45,563 bases of DNA from an uncultured Acidobacteriota bacterium (GCA_903916735.1 CAIWXX010000070.1:1-45563); one strand, 5' to 3'. Positions 15,964 through 26,654 are shown, counted from the stretch's first letter. A program made the numbers and translations. The notes: generated by a model not told the origin, from the sequence alone.

Positions 15964-16388
15964 ATGGCGGACATCTCGCTTAACGACGATCACTATTGTT
16001 TTGTCTGCGGGAGAAATAATTCCGATGGGCTGCAACTCACGTTTGAATACCCCGAACCCGGTAAGTGCAGGGCGGAATTCATGCCGCCGATGAAGTATCA
16101 AGGATGGCGTGGGATATTGCACGGTGGAATCGTATCGACGCTCCTGGATGAAGCGATGGCCCATGCGCTGGGGGGCGCGCAGCGAGGTGGAGGTGGGAGC
16201 GGCGCCGTCACAGCCGAGATGACTGTGCGGTTCAAAAAACCGGTCAAGATCGGGGAAGTCGTGGCACTCCTGGGGTATGTCTTGAGCGATAAGGGGAGGC
16301 TGGTTGAGTGTCGTTCGGAAATCCTCGCCCCCATGACGGTATCGTGCTGGCCAGTGCGACCGGGAAGCTGGTACGGCCGAAGGAGTAG
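15964..16388 (+). pseudogene. PaaI-family hotdog thioesterase, frameshifted near its 3' end
   Basis: The start (DDHYCFVCGRNNSDGLQL) and body (GWRGILHGGIVSTLLDEAMAHAL, AVTAEMTVRFKKPVKIGE) are those of PaaI-type acyl-CoA thioesterases, including the catalytic HGG region. After SEILAP the original frame turns into unrelated sequence. One frame over, the expected tail HDGIVLASATGKLVRPKE follows and ends at the TAG at 16386-16388. The shift is at the run of five C around 16329-16333, so it is either a one-base loss in a homopolymer (real or sequencing error) or a recent inactivation. If it is an error, the gene is an intact thioesterase of about 140 residues. Confidence 0.8.
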
Positions 16389-16390
16389 GG

Positions 16391-16551
16391 TTCCTAACAC
16401 CCGGCTCTACTCCAGGGGCTCTTTTTGGCAACGGAACGCCGAAGACGGGCCAGTCATTTGGTTTCAAATCACGACGGCGGGGACATTTCCCTATTTCTGT
16501 GCCATCCATCCGACAATAATGGTCGGTATGATTATCGTGACAGGCAGTTGA
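16391..16551 (+). pseudogene. Cupredoxin (plastocyanin-like) C-terminal remnant
   Basis: The C-terminal half of a type 1 copper domain is readable in two frames. PGALFGNGTPKTGQSFGFK (16412-16468) is followed, after a frame change near 16465, by ITTAGTFPYFCAIHPTIMVG to the TGA at 16549-16551. The Cys-x2-His-x4-Met pattern (C, H, M) matches copper ligands. The N-terminal half with the first His ligand and the export signal is absent, and there is no start. This is a decayed fragment that happens to continue the frame of the frameshifted thioesterase. Confidence 0.65.
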
Positions 16552-16746
16552 CTTCGCTGAAAATGAGTGAAATCGAGTCGTTGTCGGCATTGAACCATTC
16601 CTGATGTCCTTTCCCCAACTTGTCGCTTTGTACGGCTTCAATCAGAGCATTCCGCAAAATAAGCCGCAAAATGCAAATGAATTAGATGTACGATTACACG
16701 TGTATTTTTGATCGGTTGAGATGGGAAAAAGAGTTTCAAGGAAAAA

Positions 16747-17076
16747 ATGATGAAGAGGCTGCTTCTTTCACTGGGGCTTGGCTCGGCGGCCGGAATCGTC
16801 GATGTCATTCCGATGATCCCGATGGGTTGCAACCGCTATGCACTCGCGTCGGCTTTCACTCAGTGGGTCGTCCTCGGCTTTGTTATCTCCTATCTCCGGC
16901 TTGGCCTGCCGGACTGGCTCAAGGGTTTCATCATTTCTTTGGCGTCGGTCACCCCTATCATGATTGTCGTTATTGAAGCAGATCCCAAGGCCTGGATTCC
17001 AATCACGATTATGTCGGCACTGCTCGGGAGCGGCGTTGGATATCTCAGCGGCAGACTGCCTGAGATGTCGACATAG
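16747..17076 (+). CDS. Small conserved membrane protein with four predicted TM segments
   Basis: The 109-residue hydrophobic protein begins MKRLLLSLGLGSAAGIVDVIPMIPM, then has WVVLGFVISYLRL, LKGFIISLASVTPIMIVVI and ITIMSALLGSGVGYLSG, giving about four membrane segments. AAGGA lies 4-5 nt before the ATG. Similar small proteins with 'GIIDVIPM' and 'GSLLGY' motifs occur in bacteria and archaea without assigned function. It is a single gene with no evident operon partner. Confidence 0.75.
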   Translation: MMKRLLLSLGLGSAAGIVDVIPMIPMGCNRYALASAFTQWVVLGFVISYLRLGLPDWLKGFIISLASVTPIMIVVIEADPKAWIPITIMSALLGSGVGYLSGRLPEMST

Positions 17077-17621
17077 ATCACGGCAGTGAGGACCATCGAC
17101 GGGCGCCATGTTTCTCATAGTGAACTTGCCCGTCCTCTATCAGCGGCGAATGGCTGAAGGCCGGCAAATACCTCTGGAGCTATTAGCCGGATGGTAGCTG
17201 GGGAGATGGACTTGCGGCCCAGGGCTTAAGCGCGCCATGGCTCTGGCTGGCTTCGCTCTCATGACCGCACGCACTTTTTTGATTATTGAACTTGACATTG
17301 CCAATGACCGTCGCAGCGACCCCAACATATTGGGGTGATGGACCGGATGCTCCTAGAGCACTCAAGATTGGGCGGGTTCTCCAAACTCGTCCCCCGCCAT
17401 GGAAGGCGATCATGAGCTATCCCAGCATTGTCGTGTATGAGGTTCCCCGGGTTTCATTGTCATCGGAACCCTGAGACAACCCAGATCTCGTGATAAGGGC
17501 ACATCTGCATTGTCGCCTTCGTCGCACTGGTGCTCACGTACAAGGTCTTCGGCATCGCGATTGTGAGCCGTGATTGTTTTCCTGAGTGGTCTCCGCAGGC
17601 ATTTCGATTGATTGGGATCCC
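17077..17621. other. Intergenic stretch, possible gene remnants
   Basis: No supported gene is present. An open stretch near 17500-17640 on the plus strand reads VAFVALVLTYKVFGIAIVS followed by FPEWSPQAFRLIGIPYFF. It looks like a broken membrane-protein end but has no start and no recognised family. Confidence 0.4.
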
Positions 17622-18797
17622 TTACTTCTTCTCTGAGCGGTCCAAGCCCTGTAGCTCAGTTGAGTATGTAATCCCCTTCCGGCGCGCCTGATCCTGGATT
17701 ATCTGGGCGATCTTTGAGTCGAAGGAATTGTCCTTGCCGTCTGCAGCCGGTTTTTTCATCTCGGCATCCAGATAGGCTTGTCGCTGCTTGACGAGATCAG
17801 TGATTTTCGCCTGAAGCTCATCTCGTTTCGCGGCCTGCTGATCAAGGTAGGCGTGCTGTTCTTTTGTCGTTTGACCGCGAAGCTGAGCAGGTAGATCCTG
17901 GTCCTTGAGCCCCTCCAATTTGGCACTACCGCTGCGCAGGTCATCGACAAGGTCTCCGCCACCCTGAACCACCTTTCCGGTCGTCGCATTAAAAGCCAGG
18001 CGTTCAGCAGCGGCGGGAGCCGCCGCGCTTTCCGATGCCGCTTGCTTGGCCTTGACTTCTCGCATCCGCGTTTCACTTCCGTAGGGTACCAATGTTCTGC
18101 CGATTTCCACATTGAGATCCGCCAGGGCCTTGTCCATTGGCGTTGAGATCACCTGCATACCGCCTGTCTGGCCGATTGATACGTAGGTACCCTCGGCCAG
18201 TCTGGCAACTTCCTGCCATACCTGGGCCGTCTCCGGATAGGTCCCACACTGAATGGTATTAATGATGACATCCTTTTTCATCGCACTCTGACACGTTGCC
18301 GAGTATGTGGCATCGTCGCCATAGTCCATATGAGGAGGGCAGTCTCCAACCAGAAAAACGATCTTCAGCAGATGATTTCCAGGGCTCCAACTCATCTTAT
18401 TGACAGCCTCAAATAAGGCTTGATTAACCGATTCAGGAAGATCCCCCCCTCCGCCGGCACTCAAGGACCGCAGGTTACTGTAAACCGTATCAATGTCCTC
18501 ATTGAGGTCGTAGACTTTGGTGACGTACTCATCTCCACGATCGCGGTATCCGATCATCCCAATCTTCAGCAAAGGGGTCGGTTTGGCCGAGATCATCTGA
18601 TTGGCGATGGACCAGATCTTTGCCTTCGCTCCTTCGATCAGCCCACTCATCGAGGCTGTTGTGTCAAGCGCGAAGCAGACTTCGATTTGAGGCCGCTGGC
18701 TCGTTGTCCGTTTGACAGCCTCTTGTCCGTGGATAGTGCTGAGCGCCATCAAAGTCGCGAAACCGATGACAGCTATTGGATTTATTCGGGCATTCAT
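17622..18797 (-). CDS. Exported VWA-domain protein
   Basis: The protein is 391 residues from the ATG at 18797, supported by GGGAG 7 nt upstream, and begins with a signal peptide (IAVIGFATLMALSTIHG). A von Willebrand A domain follows with the metal-ion-dependent adhesion site (VCFALDTTASMSGLIEGAK), GMIGYRDRGDEYVTK and IVFLVGDCPPHMDYGDD. The C-terminal third is an Ala/Lys/Gln-rich coiled-coil-like region. It lies 36 nt downstream of the VIT/VWA gene on the same strand and is probably co-transcribed. It likely binds a protein partner in the envelope; the ligand is unknown. Confidence 0.85.
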   Translation of the reverse strand: MNARINPIAVIGFATLMALSTIHGQEAVKRTTSQRPQIEVCFALDTTASMSGLIEGAKAKIWSIANQMISAKPTPLLKIGMIGYRDRGDEYVTKVYDLNEDIDTVYSNLRSLSAGGGGDLPESVNQALFEAVNKMSWSPGNHLLKIVFLVGDCPPHMDYGDDATYSATCQSAMKKDVIINTIQCGTYPETAQVWQEVARLAEGTYVSIGQTGGMQVISTPMDKALADLNVEIGRTLVPYGSETRMREVKAKQAASESAAAPAAAERLAFNATTGKVVQGGGDLVDDLRSGSAKLEGLKDQDLPAQLRGQTTKEQHAYLDQQAAKRDELQAKITDLVKQRQAYLDAEMKKPAADGKDNSFDSKIAQIIQDQARRKGITYSTELQGLDRSEKK

Positions 18798-18833
18798 TGT
18801 GGACTCCCTTCTGATTGATGATTGCATGACTGT

Positions 18834-21101
18834 TCACTCGACGATATTGTAGATTGTGTCTTCCAAGAGGAGTTGCATGTTTTTTCCGATTGACAACCAC
18901 TGTGCAGCATCGGGATGCCGCTTGATGACTGCAAAATAATCGTCGGAACCGAATTTTAGCTGCACCTTCCTGGCGTTGGGATGAGCCTGAACATTGGCAT
19001 CAATCCACTGGGTTCCGTTCTGGTAGAAGGTGCGGCCACGGAGATAACGAGTCTGCTGCGATTGAACAGCCTTAACGATGTCACGCCCGGCCGTCGTTCC
19101 AGCTTGTCCACTCATGGCATAAGCGTTGGCGGCAGATGGCGCTGCGGCTGTGTCGGCTTTCTTGAGGGCATCAAATGCTTGTGCCCCGCCGACTGCGGCA
19201 CCTCCGCTTTTTTTCGTGTTGATCTCTTCATAGATCCTGCCTGTTTCGGCCCGCATCTCCTTGTCTTGATCGATCATTTGAAGTGTTCGCTGAGCAACCG
19301 GCACCTGACGGCGAGATTCATCCTCGACGATCAGATAGGCTGTGTAGGGTGTCACGATTCCATATTTCCTCGCCAGTTCCGCCACTTCGTCACGCAGCTC
19401 CTTGCTTTCTCCATGCAAACGGATCTCATCCAGAAGAAACCCGATCCTCCGCGTCGCCCAGAGCCTGGGGATGAAAGCGTTCGAGCCAGTTTTTGCGGGG
19501 AAAGTAGCCTCATATGTGTACGATCGTGTCTGGCCGTTGACGGTGCCTGTGAGTGTGACGGCAGCGCCACCCTGTCCATCGTATCTTCCGAAAACCAATA
19601 GTTGCTCACCCTTGAACAAATCCGGCAGCTTCGCCGGGTACATTTTTGCAGGCGTGATGGCTCCTGTGAATTTCAAATGCACGTCTGCGAGAACTGGTTG
19701 ATTGATTTTTGTGAAAAAGTTCGAGACCTTCACTTCGATGTCTTCCATGGGGAGAACGTATTGGCTGATGGCATGCGTCTCATCCGACAGGCGGTCAAGA
19801 AGATGCGTGTTGACGTCGGTGCCGAGGCCGAAGCAGAAGATGCGGATGGTACGGTTGTCGATGCTTTTGATCACCTTTGAAATGATCTGATTCTCATCCG
19901 TGCTGCCGATTGTCGGGAGGCCATCAGTGAGAAAAACAATGACGTAAGGCCTGTTCGCGCCGGCTTGATTGTCGGCCGGTTCGAGCGCCTTGAGAAGAGC
20001 GTCCTCGATCGCCGTTCCTCCGATGGGTTTCAGGTCGTTCACAAAAGCGACGGCCTTATCGATATTCGCTCCGTTCACATTCACCAGCTTTTCAAAGAGA
20101 GGCTGAGGTTCGGTTGAAAAACGAACCAGATTGAATCGATCGCCGGTATTGAGGTTTGTGAGGCAGAATGTTAATGCCCTTTTCGCCTGATCGATCTTGT
20201 GACTGTCGGCCATCGATCCGGATGTATCCAGGACAAAGACGACATCTTTCTGCACAATTTTTTCCGTCGCCATTTGTGCCGTGGGGGAGATTAGCAGGGC
20301 AAAGTACCCGCTTTCCGCATCATTTGCTTCTCGGTGAGCCAGAAGATCAATGCCGACCTCCGAGTCGGAGGCGGGTGAGTAGAATAGTTCGAAATCCGTG
20401 TCCGGTTTCACATCGGCCGCTTCAAACCCGATGACTGCCTGGCCATTGCCATGCCTTTTGATTTCCACGGTATGGCTTGGGGAATAGACGGATTTGATCC
20501 CTTGCTGACACGTCAAATCAACCTTAATCGATACGCTTTTCAATGCCCGCGATGAGTATTTTTCCGTGCTCAACGGGTAGACGTAGTGCATGAGGCCGCT
20601 GTCGCTACGGAGTAGTTCCGTGTATTTGAGTCTGATGCGTTTATCGCTGTGTGGCTCGATTGGGAATATACGAACCTTGAACAGGCGCTGCCCGGCGTAT
20701 TCCATGAGGGCCGGATCCTTCATCTTGCGCACGATCTCCTCGTAAATTCCCCTGGCCTTGTCCGCGTCCAGCAGTTCCGCATCCATCATCTTCCCGTTGA
20801 TGTCCATGGAGAATTTGTCAATTTGGGCATCGTTCGGTATCGGGAAGATGTATGTCCCCTCCAATCGCTGATCATTCGGATTGAAGAAGACCTGGTCGAC
20901 ATCAGTCATGGCGACTCTATCGGCTATCGTCACCCCCACGTTGTGATATTTCACCTCAAGTGGAGCGAACGCATATTGGAGCGATGAAATCGGGCGGGGT
21001 AACGGAGTGTCGATAATAATGAGTCCATCGGCGTTTGCGATGCCGCTCATCGAAGCGACTAACCAGACCAGGCCAATCAACCGAAGCATTTTTCCTCTCA
21101 T
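18834..21101 (-). CDS. Exported VIT/VWA-domain protein
   Basis: The protein is 755 residues from the ATG at 21101, chosen because GGAGGT lies 8 nt upstream and a signal peptide follows (MLRLIGLVWLVASMSGIANA). The N-terminal VIT domain has VDQVFFNPNDQRLEGTYIFP and DADKARGIYEEIVRKMKDP. It is followed by a VWA domain with an intact MIDAS (FVLDTSGSM near residue 300, then GGTAIEDAL and FLTDGLPT). The C-terminal region is unassigned. The architecture is that of inter-alpha-trypsin-inhibitor heavy-chain-like bacterial proteins of unknown function. It forms an operon with the downstream VWA gene. Confidence 0.9.
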   Translation of the reverse strand: MRGKMLRLIGLVWLVASMSGIANADGLIIIDTPLPRPISSLQYAFAPLEVKYHNVGVTIADRVAMTDVDQVFFNPNDQRLEGTYIFPIPNDAQIDKFSMDINGKMMDAELLDADKARGIYEEIVRKMKDPALMEYAGQRLFKVRIFPIEPHSDKRIRLKYTELLRSDSGLMHYVYPLSTEKYSSRALKSVSIKVDLTCQQGIKSVYSPSHTVEIKRHGNGQAVIGFEAADVKPDTDFELFYSPASDSEVGIDLLAHREANDAESGYFALLISPTAQMATEKIVQKDVVFVLDTSGSMADSHKIDQAKRALTFCLTNLNTGDRFNLVRFSTEPQPLFEKLVNVNGANIDKAVAFVNDLKPIGGTAIEDALLKALEPADNQAGANRPYVIVFLTDGLPTIGSTDENQIISKVIKSIDNRTIRIFCFGLGTDVNTHLLDRLSDETHAISQYVLPMEDIEVKVSNFFTKINQPVLADVHLKFTGAITPAKMYPAKLPDLFKGEQLLVFGRYDGQGGAAVTLTGTVNGQTRSYTYEATFPAKTGSNAFIPRLWATRRIGFLLDEIRLHGESKELRDEVAELARKYGIVTPYTAYLIVEDESRRQVPVAQRTLQMIDQDKEMRAETGRIYEEINTKKSGGAAVGGAQAFDALKKADTAAAPSAANAYAMSGQAGTTAGRDIVKAVQSQQTRYLRGRTFYQNGTQWIDANVQAHPNARKVQLKFGSDDYFAVIKRHPDAAQWLSIGKNMQLLLEDTIYNIVE

Positions 21102-21220
21102 TGTGCACCACCTCCAATTGATAGAACGCATAGCTTGCCCGCAAAGATTTTTCCGACATGAAAAGATGGAAGGGGTTTTCCGCGACCAGTTGTCAATTCA
21201 CAGAAATCACAACCAGTCGG

Positions 21221-23386
21221 CTACCACCTTCCCCGTTCAGCCTTAACATGGGGGTGAGGGAGATCCTCTTCGCTCGCAGCCGTCATACGCACGGCGCATA
21301 TTTTGTATTCGGGAATCCTTGCATACGGGTCAAGGACATCGATGGTCAATGTATTGGCACTGGCTTCTACCGAGAAAAAGGGGATGAAAACGACACCTGG
21401 TGTCGTCTTGTCAGTCACCCTGGCGCGCAAGCAAACGGTCCCGCGTCGAGACGCCACATGAACGGCTTGGCCGTCTTTGACGCCGAGCCTGGCAGCATCG
21501 CCGGGATGAACCTCGACCAGAGCCTCCGGATACAGCTCGTCAAGCCTCCCGTGACGTGTCATCGTGCCGCCGTGCCAGTGCTCGAGTACTCGGCCGGTAG
21601 TGAGGATGAGCGAATACTCTGCATCCACCAGTTCAGCCGAAGGAATATATTGAAGCGGATGGAACGTGGCCCTTCCGCTCGGGAAGGTATCTGTGAAAAG
21701 CACGGGTGTGCCAGGGTGGTTTTCATCCAGCACAGGAGTTTGCAAGCCGGTAGTTTCGATGCGCGCGTATGTCACACCGGCATATTCGGGCACGAGTCTC
21801 CCCATCTCGCGCAGTATTTCTTCGGAATGGCTGTAACCCCAATAAGCGGATGCGCCGTTTCTCTCACGATGCTTCTCGATGCGTTGAGCGAGGTCGCAGA
21901 TGATACTCCAATCGGGGCGTGATTTGCCTCGCGGTTCGATTGCCTTCCGGACACGCTGAACGCGGCGGTCGGTATTGGTGAAAGTGCCGTCTTTTTCGGC
22001 CCACGAGCAACTCGGAAGAAAGACATCCGCAAAAGCACCGGACTCATTGATGAAAAGATCCTGCGCAACGATGAATTCAAGCTCCTTCATCAGCTCGTGT
22101 GTGTGGTTGAGATTCGGTTCGCTCATCATGGGGTTTTCCCCCATGATATAAAGGCTCCGTACTTCACCCGTCGCAGCGGCGCTGATGATTTCAGTGGTTG
22201 TCAGTCCTCGTCGGCGCGAAAGTCCGCCGGATTCGATTCGCCAGGCTTTTTCAAATTTCTCAGCGCTCACGTCACTATCGACCGGTTGATATCCCGGGTA
22301 GTGCCAGGGCATGACGCCAGCATCTGACGTGCCTTGGACATTGTTCTGGCCGCGTAAAGGGTTGAGCCCGGTGCCGCGCCTTCCGATGTGACCGGTCAGG
22401 AGTGCCAGATGGATGATGCTCAAGGCGTTATCGGTGCCGTGTGAGGATTGGGAAATACCAAGTGTCCAGTAAATAGCGCCATTTTTGGCTCGGGCATAGA
22501 GACGCGCAGCCTGAACAATCTGATCCACCGGCACGCCACTCACTTCCTCGGCAAAGGCCGGCGTGAATTTCTCCATCGATTCGGCAAAGGCTTCGAAGTT
22601 TTGCGTGCGGGCACGGATAAAGGCTTCGTTGTAGAGTTTCTCCTTGAGAATGACATGCGCCATCGCCGAAAAGAGGGCGACATCAGTGCCGGGTTTCAAG
22701 GCCAGCCACATTGTCGCTTCCTTGACCATTTCGATTCGGCGCGGGTCCACGACGATTAATTTCGCCCCGTATTTGCGTACAGCCGCTTTCATCTGAATGG
22801 CGATGATGGGATGGGTTTCGGCGGTATTGGAACCGGTGATGATAAAAACATCATTCTCAATCACCTCGGCCGCCGTATTACTCATCGCCGACGATCCAAG
22901 GGCCTTTTGAAGCGCGACAACAGATCCAGCATGGCACAGGCGTGTACAATGGTCGATATTGTTCGTGCGAAAGAGCGCTCGCGCCATCTTTTGCAAAAGG
23001 AAATTGTCTTCGTTGGTGGCCTTGGCGCAACCATAAAACGCCAGGCTGTCGGCGCCACTCCGCCGGCTGATTTCCGTCAGACGGTTTGTGATATGGTCGA
23101 GTGCTTCATCCCATGAGATGGAGCGCCACTCGTCGAGGTTGAAGGCTTGAGCCCGCGAGCCGGGTTGCTGCCGCTTCACGCGAATAAGCGGCGTGAGCAC
23201 GCGGGCTCGATTATAAACGAAATCATAGCCAAAACGCCCCTTCACGCAGAGATTACCGTGGTTGGAAACCGCATCAAAAGGGGATGTGACCTTGTAGATA
23301 TAGTCATCCCGTGCGTGCAAATCCAGCGTGCATCCGACGCCGCAGTAGGGGCAGGTTGTGCGAGTCATGCGATCCGGTGTGATCAT
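21221..23386 (-). CDS. fdhA: Formate dehydrogenase catalytic subunit (Mo/W-bisPGD, Cys active site)
   Basis: The 721-residue molybdopterin oxidoreductase oxidises formate to CO2, or does the reverse. The N-terminal [4Fe-4S] motif is C12-x2-C15-x3-C19 with C47 (CPYCGVGC...NLCVKG). The active-site region [18 protein letters not shown] places C151 where selenocysteine or cysteine coordinates the metal, so this is the Cys form and no Sec machinery is needed. The cofactor motifs [10 protein letters not shown] and [17 protein letters not shown] are present. The ATG overlaps the stop of the upstream Fe-S subunit (ATGA). With the NuoG-like and NuoEF-like subunits it forms a soluble NAD-linked complex. 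No fdhD is seen in the window. Confidence 0.93.
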   Translation of the reverse strand: MITPDRMTRTTCPYCGVGCTLDLHARDDYIYKVTSPFDAVSNHGNLCVKGRFGYDFVYNRARVLTPLIRVKRQQPGSRAQAFNLDEWRSISWDEALDHITNRLTEISRRSGADSLAFYGCAKATNEDNFLLQKMARALFRTNNIDHCTRLCHAGSVVALQKALGSSAMSNTAAEVIENDVFIITGSNTAETHPIIAIQMKAAVRKYGAKLIVVDPRRIEMVKEATMWLALKPGTDVALFSAMAHVILKEKLYNEAFIRARTQNFEAFAESMEKFTPAFAEEVSGVPVDQIVQAARLYARAKNGAIYWTLGISQSSHGTDNALSIIHLALLTGHIGRRGTGLNPLRGQNNVQGTSDAGVMPWHYPGYQPVDSDVSAEKFEKAWRIESGGLSRRRGLTTTEIISAAATGEVRSLYIMGENPMMSEPNLNHTHELMKELEFIVAQDLFINESGAFADVFLPSCSWAEKDGTFTNTDRRVQRVRKAIEPRGKSRPDWSIICDLAQRIEKHRERNGASAYWGYSHSEEILREMGRLVPEYAGVTYARIETTGLQTPVLDENHPGTPVLFTDTFPSGRATFHPLQYIPSAELVDAEYSLILTTGRVLEHWHGGTMTRHGRLDELYPEALVEVHPGDAARLGVKDGQAVHVASRRGTVCLRARVTDKTTPGVVFIPFFSVEASANTLTIDVLDPYARIPEYKICAVRMTAASEEDLPHPHVKAERGRW

Positions 23387-24126
23387 GGCTGCTTCCTTTC
23401 CGGCTCTGATGAAGGGTCAGCCAGTCGGCTCATGCATGTGCGCTTTTCGATGCGGGTTGTTTCAATGATCTCATCGAGTGATTGGCCCTGCTCAAGCAGC
23501 CATTCGCGTTTGGGCTTCAGAGCATTGGTCGGGCAAACGCCCAGGCACTGCCCGCAGAAGACACACGTGGATTCCATGATCGGCCGATCGTAAAAGGTGG
23601 AAATGAGCGTTTCGAAGCCACGCCCTGAGAAATTAATGGCGTATGTGTACTGGGCATCCTCGGCGCACACCTGCACGCATCGCCAGCACAGCACACATTT
23701 GGCATAGTCGCGGATGTACATCGGGTTGTCATCGAGGATCGGCGGGCAGCGGCGTTGGCATCCGGAATAACGAGTGATGTCGACTGAATAGTCGCGCATA
23801 TGAGCCTGGAGTTCAGGGGCTTCGCTGAGATCGATTGAGGATGCCAGCATCTCGAGGATCGTGCGACGAACACGTTCGACGCGCGCTGTGCGCGTATGCA
23901 CCACCATACCGGGGCCGGCCGACGCCACGCATGAGGGGATGAGGGCTCGGCTGCCTTCAACCTCGACCACGCACAGGCGGCAGATGGCGCACGAGGTTGT
24001 GGCTTTGTGATAGCACATCGTGGGAATTCGGATCCCGATCCGAGTCGCTGCCTGCAAAATGGTGGCTTCCGGCTCGACTGATACAACGGTATCATCAATT
24101 GTGAGAAAGATCGGTTCGCTCATCAT
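23383..24126 (-). CDS. NuoG-like iron-sulfur subunit of formate dehydrogenase
   Basis: The 247-residue electron-transfer subunit has an N-terminal [2Fe-2S] plant-type domain with C38, C49, C52 and C66 (CYH...[11 protein letters not shown]...PSC), a middle Cys-rich segment, and two [4Fe-4S] clusters ([12 protein letters not shown] and [13 protein letters not shown]). In many FDHs this region is fused to the N-terminus of the catalytic subunit; here it is a separate gene. The start overlaps the stop of the NuoEF-like gene and its own stop overlaps fdhA, both by ATGA, which implies equal stoichiometry. It should carry electrons between the formate site and the flavin subunit. Confidence 0.9.
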   Translation of the reverse strand: MMSEPIFLTIDDTVVSVEPEATILQAATRIGIRIPTMCYHKATTSCAICRLCVVEVEGSRALIPSCVASAGPGMVVHTRTARVERVRRTILEMLASSIDLSEAPELQAHMRDYSVDITRYSGCQRRCPPILDDNPMYIRDYAKCVLCWRCVQVCAEDAQYTYAINFSGRGFETLISTFYDRPIMESTCVFCGQCLGVCPTNALKPKREWLLEQGQSLDEIIETTRIEKRTCMSRLADPSSEPERKQP

Positions 24127-25808
24127 GGCTCCTTTCCGTCAGTGGGGCTGAACAGAACAGGCCAGAGCCGCAGAGCGCTGATGAGAGCGGTCGCTGCAGT
24201 CTGGCCGAGGCCGCAGAGGGAGGCATCCGTCATCGTCCATCCAATATCCTGCAGAAGCTCCAGGTCGCCCGGCCGTCTTTGACCGGCTGCCAGACGCTCC
24301 AGGATTTCGTACTGGCGCCGCGTTCCGATCCGGCACGGAGTGCATTTGCCGCAGGATTCATCGGCAAAGAACCGTGCGAGGCGTACCAATACATCGCGTA
24401 GATCGCGAGTTTCGTTGAGAACGGTGACCACACCAGAGCCGAGCGGAAGCCCGGCAGCGCGTAAGTCTTCAAAGGAGAGCCTCACATCAAGCTGGTCAGG
24501 TGATGCAAAGGCGCCCGCTGCTCCATCCATCAGCACACATTGGAGGCCTTTTCCATCTCGCATACCACCTGCAAGGTCTTCGATAAGGTGACGCAGGGTG
24601 ATGCCGAAGGGAACTTCGTAAAGTCCCGGCTTCATCACATCGCCTGAAACGCAGAATAGTTTGGGGCCGGGAGATTTTTCAGTGCCGTATCGGCGGTAGC
24701 CGTCCGCTCCGAGAGTGATGATGAGCGGTATATTGGCGAGTGTCTCCACATTGCTGATGACGGTGGGTTTCCCGAAGAGCCCCGCAGTTGTCGGGAAGGG
24801 TGGCTTGATTCGCGGAAATCCGCGCTTGCCTTCAATGGCTTCAAAGAGAGCCGTCTCTTCACCACAGATATAAGCGCCGGCACCGCGGCGAACCTCGATC
24901 TCGACCGGAAAGATGCTGCGAGCTTCTTCAACGGCGGCGCGCATGACCTGATATGCCCGTGGATATTCGCCGCGGATGAAGATGTAGCCTTTGGACGCGC
25001 CGATCGCATGGGCAGTGATGGCGAGTCCTTCAATGATGCGGTGAGGATCTTCTTCCATCAGCACTCGATCTTTGAAAGCGCCCGGTTCAGCTTCCTCGCC
25101 GTTGCAGACGACATACTTGGGCTGACCGTTTGCTCGATAAGCGCCTTCCCACTTGGCGCCTGTGGGGAAAGCGGCACCGCCGCGGCCCACCAGCCCACTC
25201 GCTTTCACCTCGGCGATCAGATCCTCAGGCGGACGGGCGAATGCTTTGACAAGGGCCTCGTACCCTCCGTTTGCTCTATACTCCACGAGAGATGTCGGGC
25301 GATTTTTTCCGCATAGCGCCGTGAGGAGGCGCAGATCCCCGCCGGGCACTCCGAAGGGCGTCAACCCGATGTCGTCGGTCAGCGCGCCGTCCATACGTGG
25401 ATGCAGTTCACCGAACTGTTTCTCCTGCACCAAAGCGGTGGGGGCATGTTCGCAGAGTCCGAGACATGGAGAACGCTGCACTGTCACATCCAGTGCGCCG
25501 GGCTTGTAGTGGCGTGCGATTACATTGTAGGCCTCTTGGGCGCCTGCCATGGCGCACACGGGGTCGGTGCAAATGATGTCGACGGTTTTTCTGACCGGCC
25601 TCGGATAGAAAAGTTTGTAAAATTCGATCACACCAAAGACTTCAACGAGTGGCACACCGAGCGCCGCTGCAATTTCGGCCGCCACCTCTTGAGGTAGCCA
25701 TCCGTAGATGGCTTGGGCCGCATGGAGAGCGGGAAGCAGGGCGGTGCGCCCGAGAGGAGCATATTCAGCCGTCACCGGAGCCAATAGGGAAATATCCGGG
25801 TTTTCCAT
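24123..25808 (-). CDS. NuoE-NuoF fusion, NAD(H)/FMN subunit of formate dehydrogenase
   Basis: The protein is 561 residues from the ATG at 25808, with GAGGGA just upstream. Residues 1-150 form the NuoE-like thioredoxin-fold [2Fe-2S] domain (CTDPVC and [11 protein letters not shown]). The rest is Nuo[17 protein letters not shown] (FMN), [19 protein letters not shown] (NADH) and the [4Fe-4S] motif [12 protein letters not shown] with a distal Cys (SLCGLGQTA). It couples formate oxidation to NAD+. It is the first gene of the three-gene fdh operon and diverges from mobA across only 41 bp. Confidence 0.93.
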   Translation of the reverse strand: MENPDISLLAPVTAEYAPLGRTALLPALHAAQAIYGWLPQEVAAEIAAALGVPLVEVFGVIEFYKLFYPRPVRKTVDIICTDPVCAMAGAQEAYNVIARHYKPGALDVTVQRSPCLGLCEHAPTALVQEKQFGELHPRMDGALTDDIGLTPFGVPGGDLRLLTALCGKNRPTSLVEYRANGGYEALVKAFARPPEDLIAEVKASGLVGRGGAAFPTGAKWEGAYRANGQPKYVVCNGEEAEPGAFKDRVLMEEDPHRIIEGLAITAHAIGASKGYIFIRGEYPRAYQVMRAAVEEARSIFPVEIEVRRGAGAYICGEETALFEAIEGKRGFPRIKPPFPTTAGLFGKPTVISNVETLANIPLIITLGADGYRRYGTEKSPGPKLFCVSGDVMKPGLYEVPFGITLRHLIEDLAGGMRDGKGLQCVLMDGAAGAFASPDQLDVRLSFEDLRAAGLPLGSGVVTVLNETRDLRDVLVRLARFFADESCGKCTPCRIGTRRQYEILERLAAGQRRPGDLELLQDIGWTMTDASLCGLGQTAATALISALRLWPVLFSPTDGKEP

Positions 25809-25849
25809 AATCCCTCGCCTAGAATGCACATATTATATAATTCGCAATA

Positions 25850-26482
25850 ATGAAGGTGAATGGGCATCCATCAATCGCTGATGGATGGAAACTAAATGCA
25901 GCCGTGCTGGCGGGTGGAATATCAAGCCGCATGGGCCAGGAAAAAGCATTGCTGTCCTTTCGCGGCGAGCCTTTGATTGCCCGTGTCATCCATCGTTTGC
26001 AGAAAGTGACGGATGAAATCCTTATCGTGACGAATAACCCGGAACGTTTCGCATTCTTGGGAATGCGATGTGTCAGAGATAAAGCGACGGGCACCGGGGC
26101 GATGGGCGGGTTGCATGCGGCGCTGCAGGAGGCTCGCGGCGAGCTGGTGGCAGTCGTCGCGTGCGATATGCCTTTTCTCAGCGCTGATGTGTTGAAGCGA
26201 GCGGCTGAGGTGCTGATGAATGAAGGCGTTGATGCGGTGCTTCCGTGCTCGATGGAAGGCCTGGAGCCGCTCCACGCTGTCTATCGCCGGTCGACGTGCC
26301 TGCCGGTGCTTGAAGAAGCCGTGGCGAGGGGAGAGCGGCGGCTGGTGTCGTTTCTGCCGTTTGTAAGGGTGCGAGAGCTGATGTTGGCGGAGATGGAGCC
26401 AGTGGATCCGTATGGTCGCGCTTTCATCAATGTGAACACTCCGGAGGAGTGGCGGATTGCTGAAAAAATCTGTGACGAGTAG
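25850..26482 (+). CDS. mobA: Molybdenum cofactor guanylyltransferase MobA
   Basis: MobA attaches GMP to molybdopterin to give the guanine dinucleotide cofactor needed by formate dehydrogenase. It has 210 residues with the nucleotidyltransferase signature LAGGISSRMGQEK (20-32), TGTGAMGGLHAAL, VACDMPFL and PLHAVYRR, and ends with FINVNTPEEW. It is divergent from the fdh operon, which it serves. The ~40-bp divergent region is AT-rich (TATTATATAATTC), so the two promoters must overlap or extend into the genes. Confidence 0.93.
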   Translation: MKVNGHPSIADGWKLNAAVLAGGISSRMGQEKALLSFRGEPLIARVIHRLQKVTDEILIVTNNPERFAFLGMRCVRDKATGTGAMGGLHAALQEARGELVAVVACDMPFLSADVLKRAAEVLMNEGVDAVLPCSMEGLEPLHAVYRRSTCLPVLEEAVARGERRLVSFLPFVRVRELMLAEMEPVDPYGRAFINVNTPEEWRIAEKICDE

Positions 26483-26654
26483 GGACGTTGGTCGCAAAGC
26501 TCGGGGGCGAGTTGATCTTTTCCAGCCGGGAAATATCTGTGTTGATGCGTGGTCATCGGTGGTTCCTTTCCCGAATCAATGCGCCTCTGTATTCAAGCCG
26601 ATATGGCTTTGAGTGAATGAAGCATTCAGCGCAGCAACTTCCTGGAAAGTCACA

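Noticed and set aside
17646-17664. tRNA-like string (TGTAGCTCAGTTGAGTATG) near the end of the VWA gene
   Set aside because: It resembles a tRNA D-arm, but no acceptor, anticodon or T-arm pairing follows, and it lies inside the C-terminal codons of the VWA protein.
22930-22950. Selenocysteine (TGA) at the formate dehydrogenase active site
   Set aside because: The codon at the active-site position reads as Cys (C151 in RLCHAG) and the frame is uninterrupted, so no recoding is needed.
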